Shown: positions 51,944 to 61,568, counted from the stretch's first letter. The stretch: 64,000 bases of DNA from Candidatus Eiseniibacteriota bacterium (GCA_020633975.1 JACKCR010000008.1:1-64000), one strand, 5' to 3'. Made by a program: numbers and translations. Notes: generated by a model not told the origin, from the letters alone.

Positions 51944-53110
51944 ATGAGTCAGCCAACTCCCTTCGATTTCATGGACTTCAAGTCTCTCCTCGACGAGGAC
52001 GAACGCCAGATCCAGCAGCTCGTGGGCCGTTGGGTCGATGAACGTGTTGCGCCGATCATCGCAGACGCGTTCGACGAGCACCGCTTCCCGGCGGAGCTCG
52101 TCCCGGAGATGGCGGAGATGGGGCTCCTGGGCTGCAACCTCGAAGGTTACGAGTGCGCCGGACTCAACAACGTCTCCTACGGACTCATCTGCCAGGAGCT
52201 CGAGCGAGGAGACAGCGGTCTCCGGAGCTTTGTCTCCGTCCAGGGCAGCCTCTGTATGTTCCCGATCCATGCCTGGGGTTCGGAGGAGCAGAAGCAGAGG
52301 TACCTCCCGAAGATGGCAAAGGGTGAGCTGATCGGCTGCTTCGGTCTCACCGAACCGGACGGCGGCTCGGACCCGGGCACGATGAAGACGCACGCGAAGC
52401 GCGACGGGGACGACTGGATCCTCAACGGCGCAAAGATGTGGATCACGAACGGCGGGATCGCCGATGTCGCGATCGTTTGGGCGATGACGGACGACGGTGT
52501 CCGCGGCTTCCTCGTCGACAAGGGGATGAAGGGCTACACCACGCGCGACACGCTCAAGAAGTACTCGCTCCGGGCGTCCATCACCTCGGAGCTCTTCTTC
52601 GACGACGTCCGCGTACCCGAGTCGAACCGTCTTCCCGAGGCGATGGGCCTCAAGGCTCCGCTCACCTGTCTCACCCAGGCGCGCTACGGCATCGCTTGGG
52701 GAGCCATCGGGCCGGCCATCGGCTCCATGGCCGAAGCACTCGACTTCGCAAAGAGCCGAGTCCTCTTTGGACGTCCGCTCACGCACACGCAGACCATCCA
52801 GCGCCGGTTCGCGGAGATGACCCGTCGGATCACGACGGCGCAGCTCCTCGTCCTCCAGCTCGGACGGATCAAGGACCGCGGCGAGCTCCACCCGACGCAG
52901 GTGTCCCTCGCGAAGTGGAACAACGTCCGCATGGGACTCGACATCTGTCGGGAAGCGCGGGACATCCTCGGCGCGGGCGGAATCAGCATCGAGTACAGCC
53001 CGATCCGGCACATGATGAACTTGGAGAGCGTCATCACGTACGAGGGTACGGAGACGATCCACGAACTCTCTGTCGGCCGCCAGGTCTGTGATGGAGTGAA
53101 CGCGTTCTAA
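51944..53110 (+). CDS. gcdH: Glutaryl-CoA dehydrogenase-type acyl-CoA dehydrogenase
   Basis: 388 aa, GGAGG before ATG 51944. The acyl-CoA dehydrogenase fold is complete, with 'CFGLTEPDGGSDPGTMKTHAKR' and the C-terminal catalytic block 'VITYEGTETIHELSVGR' (Glu367). The latter, together with 'LGAGGISIEYSPIRHMMNLESV', closely follows glutaryl-CoA dehydrogenases ('TYEGTxDIHxLxxGR'), which turn glutaryl-CoA into crotonyl-CoA in lysine and tryptophan breakdown. Other short-branched acyl-CoA dehydrogenases cannot be fully excluded. A fused E1 gene follows after only four bases, consistent with an oxoacid-to-acyl-CoA route. Confidence 0.87.
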   Translation: MSQPTPFDFMDFKSLLDEDERQIQQLVGRWVDERVAPIIADAFDEHRFPAELVPEMAEMGLLGCNLEGYECAGLNNVSYGLICQELERGDSGLRSFVSVQGSLCMFPIHAWGSEEQKQRYLPKMAKGELIGCFGLTEPDGGSDPGTMKTHAKRDGDDWILNGAKMWITNGGIADVAIVWAMTDDGVRGFLVDKGMKGYTTRDTLKKYSLRASITSELFFDDVRVPESNRLPEAMGLKAPLTCLTQARYGIAWGAIGPAIGSMAEALDFAKSRVLFGRPLTHTQTIQRRFAEMTRRITTAQLLVLQLGRIKDRGELHPTQVSLAKWNNVRMGLDICREARDILGAGGISIEYSPIRHMMNLESVITYEGTETIHELSVGRQVCDGVNAF

Positions 53111-53114
53111 CACC

Positions 53115-55358
53115 ATGAGTCTCCGCTTCAACCGCGCAGCCGTCGTCGACGAGAACTTCGTCGAGTCCGTGAAGAATTGGTCCGGGCCGGACCATCTGCC
53201 GAGGGATCTCGACCAGCCGATCTACCCGCCCCTCGAGATGACGGGGCGGGAGATGCTCGATCTCCTCCAGTCGCAGATGATCTCGCGACACCTGGACCTC
53301 ATCGCACGCGAGATGCGGACGACCGGCTCGTCGTTCTACACGATCGGAAGCTCGGGACACGAGGGCAACGCCGTCGTTTCGCACTTCCTTCGGGACACGG
53401 ACCCTGCCTTCCTTCACTACCGCTCCGGCGGATTCGTGGTGCACAGGCTCCGGCGGGAACCGAACGCGGATCCGATCTACGACACGATCCTCTCCAAGGC
53501 TGCGAGTTCGGAAGATCCTGTCTCAGGTGGTCGTCACAAGGTCTGGGGAAGCAAGAAGCACTGGATCCTGCCGCAGACCAGCACGATCGCGAGTCATCTT
53601 CCCAAGGCCGTCGGTTGCGCCATCGCAATCGCGCGCGCCAAGCGGATCGGACGCGAGCTTCCCGTGCCTCGCGACGCGATCGTCGTCTGTTCCTTCGGGG
53701 ACGCGAGCACGAACCACTCGACCGCGCTCGGCGCATTCAACGTTGCCGCGTGGACGGCGTACCAGAACCTCCCCGTACCGATCCTCTTCGTGTGCGAGGA
53801 CAACGGAATCGGCATCTCGACCCGTTCGCCGAGCGGCTACCTGGAGCGGGAGTACCTCAGTCATCCTGGGATCAAGTACTTCCGAGCCGACGGCCTCCAC
53901 ATGCGCGAGGCCTATCGGGACATCTCCGACGCAGTGAACTACTGCCGCGAGAAGCGGGTGCCCGTCTTCCTCCACCTCAAGGTCGTGCGGCTCCTGGGAC
54001 ATGCCGGGTCCGACTTCGAGCTGGAGTACCGCTCCATCGACGAGATCGAAGCGACCGAGGCGCAGGATCCCGTACTCGCGAGCGCGCGCCTGTGTCTCGA
54101 GACCGGAGTGATCGGGAAGAACGAACTCCTCGATCGATACGAGCGGATCCGGCAGCGGTGCCGTGCAAGCGCAGAGCACGTCGTGACTCGTCCCCGACTC
54201 ATGAGCGCAGCGGAAGTCGTCGCCCCTCTCGCACCGTACACTCCCGACGAAGTGCGCAAAGAAGCGACTCGCGACAACTACCTCGAGCGGAGGCTCGAGA
54301 AGTACGGTCCGCAGGACAAGTTCCCGGAGAACGGCCCTCCCAGGCACATGGCCGCGCTGATCAACCAAGGTCTCTTCGAGATCATGACCAAGTACCAGGA
54401 GGCACTGATCTTCGGTCAGGACGTCGCCAAGAAGGGCGGGGTCTACAACGTCACGAAGGATCTGACGAAGGCGTTCCGGTCCGGACGCGTCTTCAACAGC
54501 CCGCTCGACGAGACGTCGATCCTCGGGCTGGCGCAAGGAGCGGGGTACATGAACCTGCTCCCGCTTCCGGAAATCCAGTACCTCGCCTACTTCCACAACG
54601 CGTGCGACCAGATCCGCGGCGAGGCATGTAGCCTCCAGTTCTTCTCGAAGGCTCAGTACCAGAACCCGATGGTCCTTCGCATCGCCTCGCTCGGGTATCA
54701 GAAGGGGTTTGGCGGACACTTCCACAACGACAACAGCACGACCGCCCTCCGCGACATCCCCGGGCTCGTCATCGCTTGTCCATCGCGCGGAGACGACGCT
54801 GCCGTCATGCTCCGCACCTGCACCGCGCTGGCAAAGGTCGACGGACGCGTCGTCGTCTTTCTCGAACCGATCGCGCTCTACATGACGAAGGATCTCCACA
54901 CCGACAAAGACGGCGAGTGGAGTTTCCAGATGCCGCCGCTCTCGGAGTACGTCGCTCCTGGATCGGGACGGGTCTATGACGAAAGCCACAGTGACATCGC
55001 GATCCTCACCTACGGCAATGGGGTCTACTTCTCCCTTCGCGTAGCCCGACGGCTCCTGGAGAGTGAGGGGATCCGCTGTCGGGTCTTCGATCTCAGATGG
55101 CTCGCCCCGCTGGACGTGGAGGGCATGGCCCGCCACGCGCGGGAGTGCGGCAGGGTCCTGATCGTCGACGAAGGTCGACGATCGGGAGGCGTGAGCGAGG
55201 CCATGATCACGGCCCTGGTCGAGCAGGGACTCGGAGGACTGCCGATCCGCAGGGTCGTCGGCGAGGACACCTACATCCCGCTCGGGCCGGCCGCGAACCT
55301 CGTCCTACCGTCCGAGGAGCAGATCGACGTTGCCGTGCGCGAGCTGGCGGCGCTGTAA
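53115..55358 (+). CDS. 2-oxoacid dehydrogenase E1, alpha and beta subunits fused
   Basis: 747 aa. The N-terminal half is an E1-alpha domain with the thiamine-diphosphate site 'CSFGDASTNHSTALGAFNVAAW...CEDNGIGIST' (Gly195-Asp196 start). From about residue 405, 'RHMAALINQGLFEIMTKYQEALIFGQDVAKKGGVYNVT' begins the beta domain, ending in the transketolase C-terminal domain 'VLIVDEGRRSGGVSEAMITALVEQGL'. Fused alpha-beta E1 proteins act in branched-chain or related 2-oxoacid dehydrogenase complexes. No E2 or E3 gene is near, so it must share those from elsewhere. The link with glutaryl-CoA dehydrogenase suggests 2-oxoadipate as one possible substrate; this is inference. Confidence 0.88.
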   Translation: MSLRFNRAAVVDENFVESVKNWSGPDHLPRDLDQPIYPPLEMTGREMLDLLQSQMISRHLDLIAREMRTTGSSFYTIGSSGHEGNAVVSHFLRDTDPAFLHYRSGGFVVHRLRREPNADPIYDTILSKAASSEDPVSGGRHKVWGSKKHWILPQTSTIASHLPKAVGCAIAIARAKRIGRELPVPRDAIVVCSFGDASTNHSTALGAFNVAAWTAYQNLPVPILFVCEDNGIGISTRSPSGYLEREYLSHPGIKYFRADGLHMREAYRDISDAVNYCREKRVPVFLHLKVVRLLGHAGSDFELEYRSIDEIEATEAQDPVLASARLCLETGVIGKNELLDRYERIRQRCRASAEHVVTRPRLMSAAEVVAPLAPYTPDEVRKEATRDNYLERRLEKYGPQDKFPENGPPRHMAALINQGLFEIMTKYQEALIFGQDVAKKGGVYNVTKDLTKAFRSGRVFNSPLDETSILGLAQGAGYMNLLPLPEIQYLAYFHNACDQIRGEACSLQFFSKAQYQNPMVLRIASLGYQKGFGGHFHNDNSTTALRDIPGLVIACPSRGDDAAVMLRTCTALAKVDGRVVVFLEPIALYMTKDLHTDKDGEWSFQMPPLSEYVAPGSGRVYDESHSDIAILTYGNGVYFSLRVARRLLESEGIRCRVFDLRWLAPLDVEGMARHARECGRVLIVDEGRRSGGVSEAMITALVEQGLGGLPIRRVVGEDTYIPLGPAANLVLPSEEQIDVAVRELAAL

Positions 55359-55741
55359 CTCACTACCAAACATAGCTTTCCACGCCCCACCACCCTCACT
55401 CACGTGACCGAGGGTCTCGTAGGCGCCATCCCGACACCGGCGCCGTGAGCCCCCTCCCCCGTGGCGGGCGAATCGATCGAATCACCAGGATCTTCCGCTA
55501 TAGCGGACACGGCAACCGAGCGCCTCCTCGGGTCGGGTGCCGCCCGACGGGGAGGCTGCCAAAGGATCGGGAGGCCCCCCGCCTGCCGCACAGCTCCCGG
55601 AACCGCCCACGTCCCGAAATCCGTCCTATCTCCCTCAGGCCCTGACGACCAACCCTCAAGAAGCGACGCAACTCCTCCGATCGATGGCCCGTAAGGACGT
55701 CCCACCGGATGCAGCCGGCGGCCGTACGTCCAGGGAGTGTC
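55359..55741. other. Intergenic region before the chemotaxis cluster, with a long hairpin
   Basis: No convincing gene. CCGCTATAGCGG (55495-55506) is a perfect 12-bp palindrome. Downstream at 55523-55555 CCTCC and GTCGGG pair with CCCGAC and GGAGG around TGCCG, a stable hairpin that could end the E1 transcript or lie in the cheB leader. I see no good flagellar sigma-28 promoter. Confidence 0.45.
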
Positions 55742-56809
55742 ATGTCGAAGATCCGTGTCCTCATCGTAGATGACTCGGCGTTCCTGAGACGGGCGATTCG
55801 AAGTGTGCTTCGTTCCGCCCCGGACATCGATGTCGTCGGAGCAGCCCGCAACGGGCGCGAAGCGATCGAACAAGCGCGCTCACTCGATCCGGATGTCATC
55901 ACACTCGACGTCACCATGCCGGAGATGGACGGCTTGGCAGCGCTGCCGGAAGTTCGGAAGGCATGCAAAGCCAAAGTGATCATGGTGTCGAGCCACACCG
56001 CGGAAGGCACCCAAGAAACGCTCGAGGCGCTTCGCCTCGGAGCGGACGATTTCATTGCGAAAGACACGGGCCCAGAACTTCCGGGCCTGATCGAGAAGAT
56101 CCGCGCCCTCGGAGGCGCTCGACGGGTGCAACCCGCGATCCGGATGAGCCCCGATACCCCACGTCGAGCACCTATCTTCCGCGCGGATCAGTTCGACATC
56201 GTCGTGGTGGGCTCGAGCACGGGCGGACCCGCGGTCCTCGAGACGATCTTCACGGCGATTCCACACCCATTTCCTCTACCGATCGTGATCGCGCAACATA
56301 TGCCGCCACTCTTCACGAAGTCGATGGCGGAGCGTCTCGATCGAACCTGTCAGGTGCCCGCACACCACATCGATCAACCGATGGTCTTGGAGAAGGGACA
56401 CCTCTATCTCGCCGAAGGCGGGAAGCACGTCAAGGTCCGCAAGCGGCCGGGTGGAGTGCTTGGCGCCGAGATGGGGGACACGCCTCGCGAAGCGCCGTAT
56501 CGCCCGTCGGTCGACGAACTGTTCGCGACGACAGCCGAGGCGGTGGGCGGACGCGCACTGGCAGTGGTGCTGACCGGAATGGGACAAGACGGTTTGGTAG
56601 GTGGACGGGCACTGCGGGCCAAAGGCGCAAAGATGCTGGCTCAGAACGCAGAGACATCGGTGGTCTACGGAATGCCGCGCGCCGTGGTCGAAGCTGGGCT
56701 GGTCGACGCTGCGCTCACGCCCGTGGAACTCGCACAGACGTTGGTTCAGTTGGCCGCAGCAGTCTCCCGTCCGGTCCCAAAGGCCGGCACGAGCCGCGAC
56801 GCAGCATGA
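55742..56809 (+). CDS. cheB: Chemotaxis protein-glutamate methylesterase CheB
   Basis: 355 aa; AGGGAG before ATG 55742. Receiver domain: acidic Asp10-Asp11, phospho-acceptor Asp56, Ser83 and Lys107. After a short linker the CheB catalytic domain has Ser159 in 'VGSSTGGPAVL', His186 in 'IAQHMPP' and Asp283 in 'TGMGQDG', the complete triad. It removes methyl groups from chemoreceptors (and deamidates Gln), the adaptation arm opposing CheR. It is the first gene of a cheB-W-R-A-X-Y cluster, 27 bases before cheW. Confidence 0.95.
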   Translation: MSKIRVLIVDDSAFLRRAIRSVLRSAPDIDVVGAARNGREAIEQARSLDPDVITLDVTMPEMDGLAALPEVRKACKAKVIMVSSHTAEGTQETLEALRLGADDFIAKDTGPELPGLIEKIRALGGARRVQPAIRMSPDTPRRAPIFRADQFDIVVVGSSTGGPAVLETIFTAIPHPFPLPIVIAQHMPPLFTKSMAERLDRTCQVPAHHIDQPMVLEKGHLYLAEGGKHVKVRKRPGGVLGAEMGDTPREAPYRPSVDELFATTAEAVGGRALAVVLTGMGQDGLVGGRALRAKGAKMLAQNAETSVVYGMPRAVVEAGLVDAALTPVELAQTLVQLAAAVSRPVPKAGTSRDAA

Positions 56810-56836
56810 CGAATGGATTCTAGAGGAGGACCGGTC

Positions 56837-57334
56837 GTGAGCAACGAGCAGACGAAGGCCTTCACGGATGGGGACGAGCTCCAACTCGTAACCTTCGAAG
56901 TAGGACCGGAGGAGTTCGCCGTGAACATCCTCGTCGTCCAGGAAATCAATCGGATGATGAGGATCACGGAAGTCCCTCAGAGCCCGACCTGCGTCGAGGG
57001 CGTGATCAACCTACGTGGTCAGATCATCCCGGTAGTGGACCTCAGGCAACGACTCGGCCTCCCCACGACGGAGTACGGCTCGATGAGCCGCATCGTCGTC
57101 GTCGAGGTCAGCGGGCGAACCATCGGCTTCACCGTCGACCGGGTCAACGAGGTGCTCCGTATCTCGAGCAGCATCGTCGACGCCGCCCCTGGGGTGGTCA
57201 CGAAGGTCGACTCCCAGTTCATTGCTGGGATCGGAAAGCTAGAAGACAGACTCGTCATCCTCCTCGATCTCGACAAGCTCCTCTCCGTGGACGAGCTTCG
57301 AGGTATCGATCGGACCTTGCAAGCGGCCGCCTAG
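56837..57334 (+). CDS. cheW: Chemotaxis coupling protein CheW
   Basis: 165 aa from GTG 56837, with AGGAGG seven bases upstream (ATG 56813 has none). A single CheW domain: 'LQLVTFEVGPEEFAVNILVVQEINRMMRITEVPQSPTCVEGVINLRGQIIPVVDLRQRLG' is the family hallmark. It bridges chemoreceptors and the CheA kinase. No chemoreceptor gene lies in the window, so receptors are encoded elsewhere. Confidence 0.95.
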   Translation: MSNEQTKAFTDGDELQLVTFEVGPEEFAVNILVVQEINRMMRITEVPQSPTCVEGVINLRGQIIPVVDLRQRLGLPTTEYGSMSRIVVVEVSGRTIGFTVDRVNEVLRISSSIVDAAPGVVTKVDSQFIAGIGKLEDRLVILLDLDKLLSVDELRGIDRTLQAAA

Positions 57335-57351
57335 CAAGAGGAGAGAGAACC

Positions 57352-58218
57352 TTGAGCTCGCCAACGATGTCGATCGCCCAGTTCGAGAGGCTCCGCAAGC
57401 TGATCTACGAGAAGTCGGGGATCTGGTTCGCGGACAACAAGAAGTACCTCTTGGAGGCGCGTCTCGGTCGTCGACTCCTCGAACTAGAGATCGACGACTT
57501 CGATCAGTACGTCTCCTTCATGACGATGGGCCCGTACCGGGACGACGAGTTCAACGAGATGTTCTCGCGGATCACTATCAACGAGACCAGCTTCTTCCGC
57601 AACGGTCCGCAGCTCGACGTCTTCGAGAAGAAGATCCTCCCGGAGATCGTGGAGAAGCGGAAGAACATGCGCCAGCTCCGCATCTGGTCCGCGGCTTGTT
57701 CGACCGGAGAAGAGCCCTACACGCTCGGCATCATCGCATCGCGCGTCCTCGGCTTCCGGGCCAAGGAGTGGACGGTGCAGATCTTCGGTAGCGACATCTC
57801 GGAGCGGGCGATCCGCATCGCGAGAGCAGGACGCTATCCGAGCCTTTCGCTTCGGTCCGTCCCCCCCGCGATCGTTCAGAAGTACTTCCACGAAGCAAAC
57901 GGGTTCAATCAGATCGATCCGGAAATCCAGGCCATGGTCACTTTCGGACGGCTCAACCTCAAAGACCGTCTCGCCGCGCGCCGGTATGGCGTCTGGGACG
58001 TCATCTTCTGCCGGAACGTGATGATCTACTTCGACCAGGACATGAAGGACCAGAGCCTCGAGCTGTTCGCGTCCGTCCTGGCTCCGGACGGAGCCCTCCT
58101 CGTGGGTCACAGCGAGTCCTTCCGGAACAACGCGCACTTCGTCGCGCGCTCGGAGCCCCAAGGATTCGCGTACGCCCGCGTCCAGGGATCAGGAGGGGTA
58201 CTACGTAATGCCGCTTGA
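57352..58218 (+). CDS. cheR: Chemotaxis protein methyltransferase CheR
   Basis: 288 aa. TTG 57352 fits the AAGAGGAGAG ribosome site; ATG 57367 is 22 bases away from it. An N-terminal helical domain (about 1-75) precedes the SAM-binding domain: 'RITINETSFFRNGPQLDVFEKKILPEI', 'LRIWSAACSTGEEPYTLGII' (SAM loop), 'IFGSDISERAIRIARAGRY' and 'WDVIFCRNVMIYFDQDMK'. It methylates receptor glutamates. No TPR or pentapeptide-binding extension is present. It overlaps cheA by 11 bases. Confidence 0.95.
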   Translation: MSSPTMSIAQFERLRKLIYEKSGIWFADNKKYLLEARLGRRLLELEIDDFDQYVSFMTMGPYRDDEFNEMFSRITINETSFFRNGPQLDVFEKKILPEIVEKRKNMRQLRIWSAACSTGEEPYTLGIIASRVLGFRAKEWTVQIFGSDISERAIRIARAGRYPSLSLRSVPPAIVQKYFHEANGFNQIDPEIQAMVTFGRLNLKDRLAARRYGVWDVIFCRNVMIYFDQDMKDQSLELFASVLAPDGALLVGHSESFRNNAHFVARSEPQGFAYARVQGSGGVLRNAA

Positions 58219-60547
58219 TCATTTGGATCCCGACCTCCTCGTCGACTTCGTCACGGAGTCCAACGAGCTCATCGAGTCGGTCGACCAGGACCTCGTGCGC
58301 CTCGAATCGGTTCCGGGGGATCTCGAGCTCCTGAACAACGTGTTCCGTGCGCTCCACACGATCAAAGGGTCGGCTGGCTTCCTCGCCCTCGATCCATTGA
58401 CCGAAGTCGCACATGCCGCGGAAGACGCGCTCAACTGCCTCCGCAAGGGCGAGATCTCACTCACCGCCGGCATCATGACTCTGCTACTCCAAGCCGTGGA
58501 CACGATCCGCGACCAGATCGGCGAGATCGAGGGCGGTGAGATGTGCGCCATGGGCGACCCCGAGTTGGTCAGTGGCCTCCGCGCAGTCGGGTCTGGCGGA
58601 GGAGCGCAAGCTCCCAAGCACGACACCGCGGCCGGAAGCACCGGGACGACTTCCGCGCCAGCGACAGGGCCCCAAGGATTGATCGTGGGCGGTGCAACGT
58701 CCGAAGGCGCACCGGGAACCACTCCCGAGCCGGAAGACGGCTGGATCGAGCTGACCTCGTCCAAGCAGACCCTGGTTCCGTTCATGGCCGACGACCTCGC
58801 AAAGTCCCTCCAGGAACTCGAGGACATCTTCCGCGCCACCTGCCAAGGTGACGACCGTACCGAGTGCGGGGCGCAGATAGCGTCGGTCGCTGAGGAACTC
58901 CATCGAGCCATCGGCTTCTTCGGGATCGACGAGATCACGGACGAGGTCGACGTCTTCGTGAACCTCGGTGGCGCCCTTCCCAACATGGCGGACGAGACAC
59001 TCGTCGCCATTGGGCCGCGGACCCTTGCCTTGCTCACGGTTCTCAACGAACGCACGGTCGGACTACGTGAACTTCGACGCGTTCCGTACGACACCGAGGT
59101 CCTTCTGAAGCGCATGAGAGCGCTTCTCGCCGGCGAGTCCATTCCGGACGATGCTCGACTGGCACCGGATGCCGAGGTCGAAGACGTCTTCCGAGTGGAC
59201 GAAGTGCACAAGCCGGGTGAGACCACCCAGCCGCAGGCCGCCGTACGCACCGCTCAGAAGCTCCGCGAGGTCAAGGGCCCGGGGGCCCCAACCCCTGGTG
59301 CCGACGCACTGGGAGCCGCAGCCGAGCGAGACGCGAAGCGACAGAGCCGAGTCGACCCGACGATCCGCGTGGACGTATCCAGGCTGGAGAGTCTTCTCAA
59401 CCTCGTGGGTGAACTCGTACTCCAGAAGAACCGCGTTCTGGCTCTCGCGCGTCGGGTGTCCGATGGCTCGGACAACGAGGCGGTAGAAGAGATCGGGCAG
59501 GTCGCGTCAGATCTCGACCGAGTGACCGGCGAACTCCAACTAGGCGTGATGAAGACCCGTCTCCAGCCATTGAACAAGGTATTCAGCCGCTTCCCTCGAG
59601 TCATTCGTGACCTGGCACAGGCAACCGGGAAGCAGATCGAACTCGACATCATCGGCGGAGACACGGAGGTCGACAAGTCCGTGATCGAAGCGATCGGTGA
59701 TCCGCTCGTTCACATCCTCCGGAACTCCGCAGACCACGCGATCGAGACACCCCAGGACCGGGTCGCGGCCGGGAAGGCCGAAATGGGCCAGATTCAACTC
59801 TCAGCGGAGCACCTCGGCAACCACGTCCTCATCCGGATCCAAGACGACGGAAAGGGAATCGACCCCGACAAAATCGGAAAGCTAGCCGTCGAGCGGGGCC
59901 TGGTCAGCGAGGACGAGCTCGCGGCAATGTCCCGGAACGCGATCCTCCGCCTCATCTTCGCGCCGGGCTTCAGCACGGCCAAGGAGATCTCCAACATCTC
60001 CGGTCGAGGCGTCGGAATGGATGTTGTACGAACCAACATTCAGAAGCTCAACGGCACGGTCGATGTGGATTCTGAAGTGGGGCGTGGCGCAACCGTCTCG
60101 ATGCGGATCCCGCTAACGGTTGCGATCATGCCTGCGATGATGGTCATGGTCGGAAGCGAGACGTACGCCGTCCCGCTCTCGAGCGTCCAGGAGATCGTGA
60201 GGCTCGGAACGGCGCGGCTGGCCACGGTAAACGGACAGCCCGTGCTCCGGAATCGTGACGTCGTGCTACCGGTGATCGACCTGCACGAAGCGTTCACGGG
60301 GCGAAGCGCCGAGAAGGCGCCGTTCGCCGTCGTCGTCAACGTTGCGGATCAGAGCTTCGCGCTCATGGTCCAGGGATTGGTTGGGCAGCAGGAGGTCGTG
60401 ATCAAGCCGCTGGACGATCTCTTCGAGGGTGAAGAATCGTCGTTCTTGAGCGGCGCAACCGTTCGCGAGGACGGAGGTGTCAGCCTCATCGTGGACGTCG
60501 CCACACTGACGAAGTGGGCCAGTCGCAGCCTCGCTGCGGCTGCATGA
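58208..60547 (+). CDS. cheA: Chemotaxis histidine kinase CheA
   Basis: 779 aa; AGGAGG upstream of ATG 58208, inside the end of cheR. The P1 HPt domain has the phospho-site His50 in 'RALHTIKGSAGF'. Residues ~115-385 are a long, partly low-complexity linker with a possible second HPt-like helical segment ('FMADDLAKSLQELEDIFRAT'). Then come P3 dimerisation, the P4 ATPase with 'HILRNSADHAIE' (N box), 'DDGKGIDPDKI' and 'GRGVGMDVVR', and the P5 CheW-like domain to the end. No standard P2 CheY-binding domain is evident. It passes phosphate to CheB and CheY. Confidence 0.95.
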   Translation: MPLDHLDPDLLVDFVTESNELIESVDQDLVRLESVPGDLELLNNVFRALHTIKGSAGFLALDPLTEVAHAAEDALNCLRKGEISLTAGIMTLLLQAVDTIRDQIGEIEGGEMCAMGDPELVSGLRAVGSGGGAQAPKHDTAAGSTGTTSAPATGPQGLIVGGATSEGAPGTTPEPEDGWIELTSSKQTLVPFMADDLAKSLQELEDIFRATCQGDDRTECGAQIASVAEELHRAIGFFGIDEITDEVDVFVNLGGALPNMADETLVAIGPRTLALLTVLNERTVGLRELRRVPYDTEVLLKRMRALLAGESIPDDARLAPDAEVEDVFRVDEVHKPGETTQPQAAVRTAQKLREVKGPGAPTPGADALGAAAERDAKRQSRVDPTIRVDVSRLESLLNLVGELVLQKNRVLALARRVSDGSDNEAVEEIGQVASDLDRVTGELQLGVMKTRLQPLNKVFSRFPRVIRDLAQATGKQIELDIIGGDTEVDKSVIEAIGDPLVHILRNSADHAIETPQDRVAAGKAEMGQIQLSAEHLGNHVLIRIQDDGKGIDPDKIGKLAVERGLVSEDELAAMSRNAILRLIFAPGFSTAKEISNISGRGVGMDVVRTNIQKLNGTVDVDSEVGRGATVSMRIPLTVAIMPAMMVMVGSETYAVPLSSVQEIVRLGTARLATVNGQPVLRNRDVVLPVIDLHEAFTGRSAEKAPFAVVVNVADQSFALMVQGLVGQQEVVIKPLDDLFEGEESSFLSGATVREDGGVSLIVDVATLTKWASRSLAAAA

Positions 60548-60558
60548 GGGAGTTACGA

Positions 60559-61038
60559 ATGGATACGCAGCTGTTTCTGCCCTTCGCGGAATCAGTCCAG
60601 TCGGTCTTCTCGACCATGTTGGCGCTGGACGTTTCCGTCGGTGACATCGAACCGGTCGGCGAGAGCGAGGATCACGACGTCTCGGGGATCATTGGGCTGT
60701 CGGGCGACGTCACGGGGAACGCGGCTCTTTGCTTCAAGACGGAGACCGCCTCGAAGATCGTGGAGTCGTTCGTCGGGATGGCAATGGATCCCGGAAGCGA
60801 AGACTTCTCCGACGCGATCGGCGAGCTGGCCAACATGGTCGCGGGCTCTGCGAAGGCCATGTACGACGGACTGCACGTCAGTCTCACGTGTCCGTCGGTG
60901 GTCGTGGGCCTCAATCACAAAGTGCGGTCTCAGCGGGAGATTCCGGCGGTGAAGGTGCCTTGTCAGTGCGCCCACGGAAGCTTCTTCATCGAAGTCAGTT
61001 TGAAGCGGACGACGGGCGAAGCCCAGGTCGCTGCCTGA
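60559..61038 (+). CDS. cheX: CheX-type CheY-P phosphatase
   Basis: 159 aa from ATG 60559, with GAGGGAG upstream. The single CheC/CheX motif 'DAIGELANMVAGSAK' carries the catalytic Glu89 and Asn92 (E-x-x-N). 'DVSGIIGLSGDVTGNAALCF' and the C-terminal beta-strands match CheX, a dimeric phosphatase that resets CheY in bacteria lacking CheZ. It lies between cheA and cheY, as expected. Confidence 0.9.
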   Translation: MDTQLFLPFAESVQSVFSTMLALDVSVGDIEPVGESEDHDVSGIIGLSGDVTGNAALCFKTETASKIVESFVGMAMDPGSEDFSDAIGELANMVAGSAKAMYDGLHVSLTCPSVVVGLNHKVRSQREIPAVKVPCQCAHGSFFIEVSLKRTTGEAQVAA

Positions 61039-61064
61039 GCTTACGAGAGCGGAGGAACCCAGAA

Positions 61065-61433
61065 ATGAAGATCATGCTCGTCGACGACTCGCGGACGATG
61101 CGCAACATCCAGAAGAACGTCCTCGCCCAGCTCGGCCACAAGGAGATCGTGGAAGCGGCAGACGGCGAAGAGGCGCTCAAGGTCGCCGAGGCCGAGAGTC
61201 CGGAACTCATCCTGCTCGACTGGAACATGCCGAAGATGGACGGACTCACGTTCCTCAAGAACTACCGTCTCAAGGACAAGACCACTCCGATCATCATGGT
61301 CACGACGGAGGCGGAGAAGAGCCGCGTGATCGAGGCGATCAAGGCCGGAGTGAACAACTACGTGATCAAGCCGTTCACGCCCGACGTCCTCCAGACTCGG
61401 ATCGCCGAGACGCTGGAGAAGAAGGCAGCCTGA
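61065..61433 (+). CDS. cheY: Chemotaxis response regulator CheY
   Basis: 122 aa, GGAGGAA before ATG 61065. A stand-alone receiver domain: Asp7-Asp8, phospho-acceptor Asp52 in 'LILLDWNMPKMDG', Thr80 in 'IIMVTTEAEK' and Lys102 in 'YVIKPF'. It carries the signal to the flagellar motor switch. It is the last gene of the che cluster, followed by a terminator shared with the convergent peptidase gene. Confidence 0.94.
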   Translation: MKIMLVDDSRTMRNIQKNVLAQLGHKEIVEAADGEEALKVAEAESPELILLDWNMPKMDGLTFLKNYRLKDKTTPIIMVTTEAEKSRVIEAIKAGVNNYVIKPFTPDVLQTRIAETLEKKAA

Positions 61434-61528
61434 CAAGAGGCAGCTTCGTGGGTAGCGCCGGACGAGAGCGACCGGACAAAGCGGCCTGACCGAAGCAGCC
61501 TGACGGAACGTATCCGATCGATTGCAAG

Positions 61529-61567
61529 CAGCGCTGGGATCCTAGACGATCCTGGCGCTGTTCTGTG
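61529..61567. terminator. Terminator between cheY and the convergent peptidase gene
   Basis: A 13-bp stem (CAGCGCTGGGATC with GATCCTGGCGCTG) with two wobble pairs and the loop CTAGAC, then TTCTGT. It is placed right before the peptidase stop at 61569, so it may serve both directions. Confidence 0.6.
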
Positions 61568-61568
61568 C

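Noticed and set aside
53523-55136. 537-codon antisense frame over the fused E1 gene
   Set aside because: No domain pattern and no start signal; the sense frame is a clear enzyme.
55461-55694. 77-codon frame before cheB
   Set aside because: Low-complexity Gly/Ser/Pro-rich, no ribosome site, overlaps a hairpin and palindrome.
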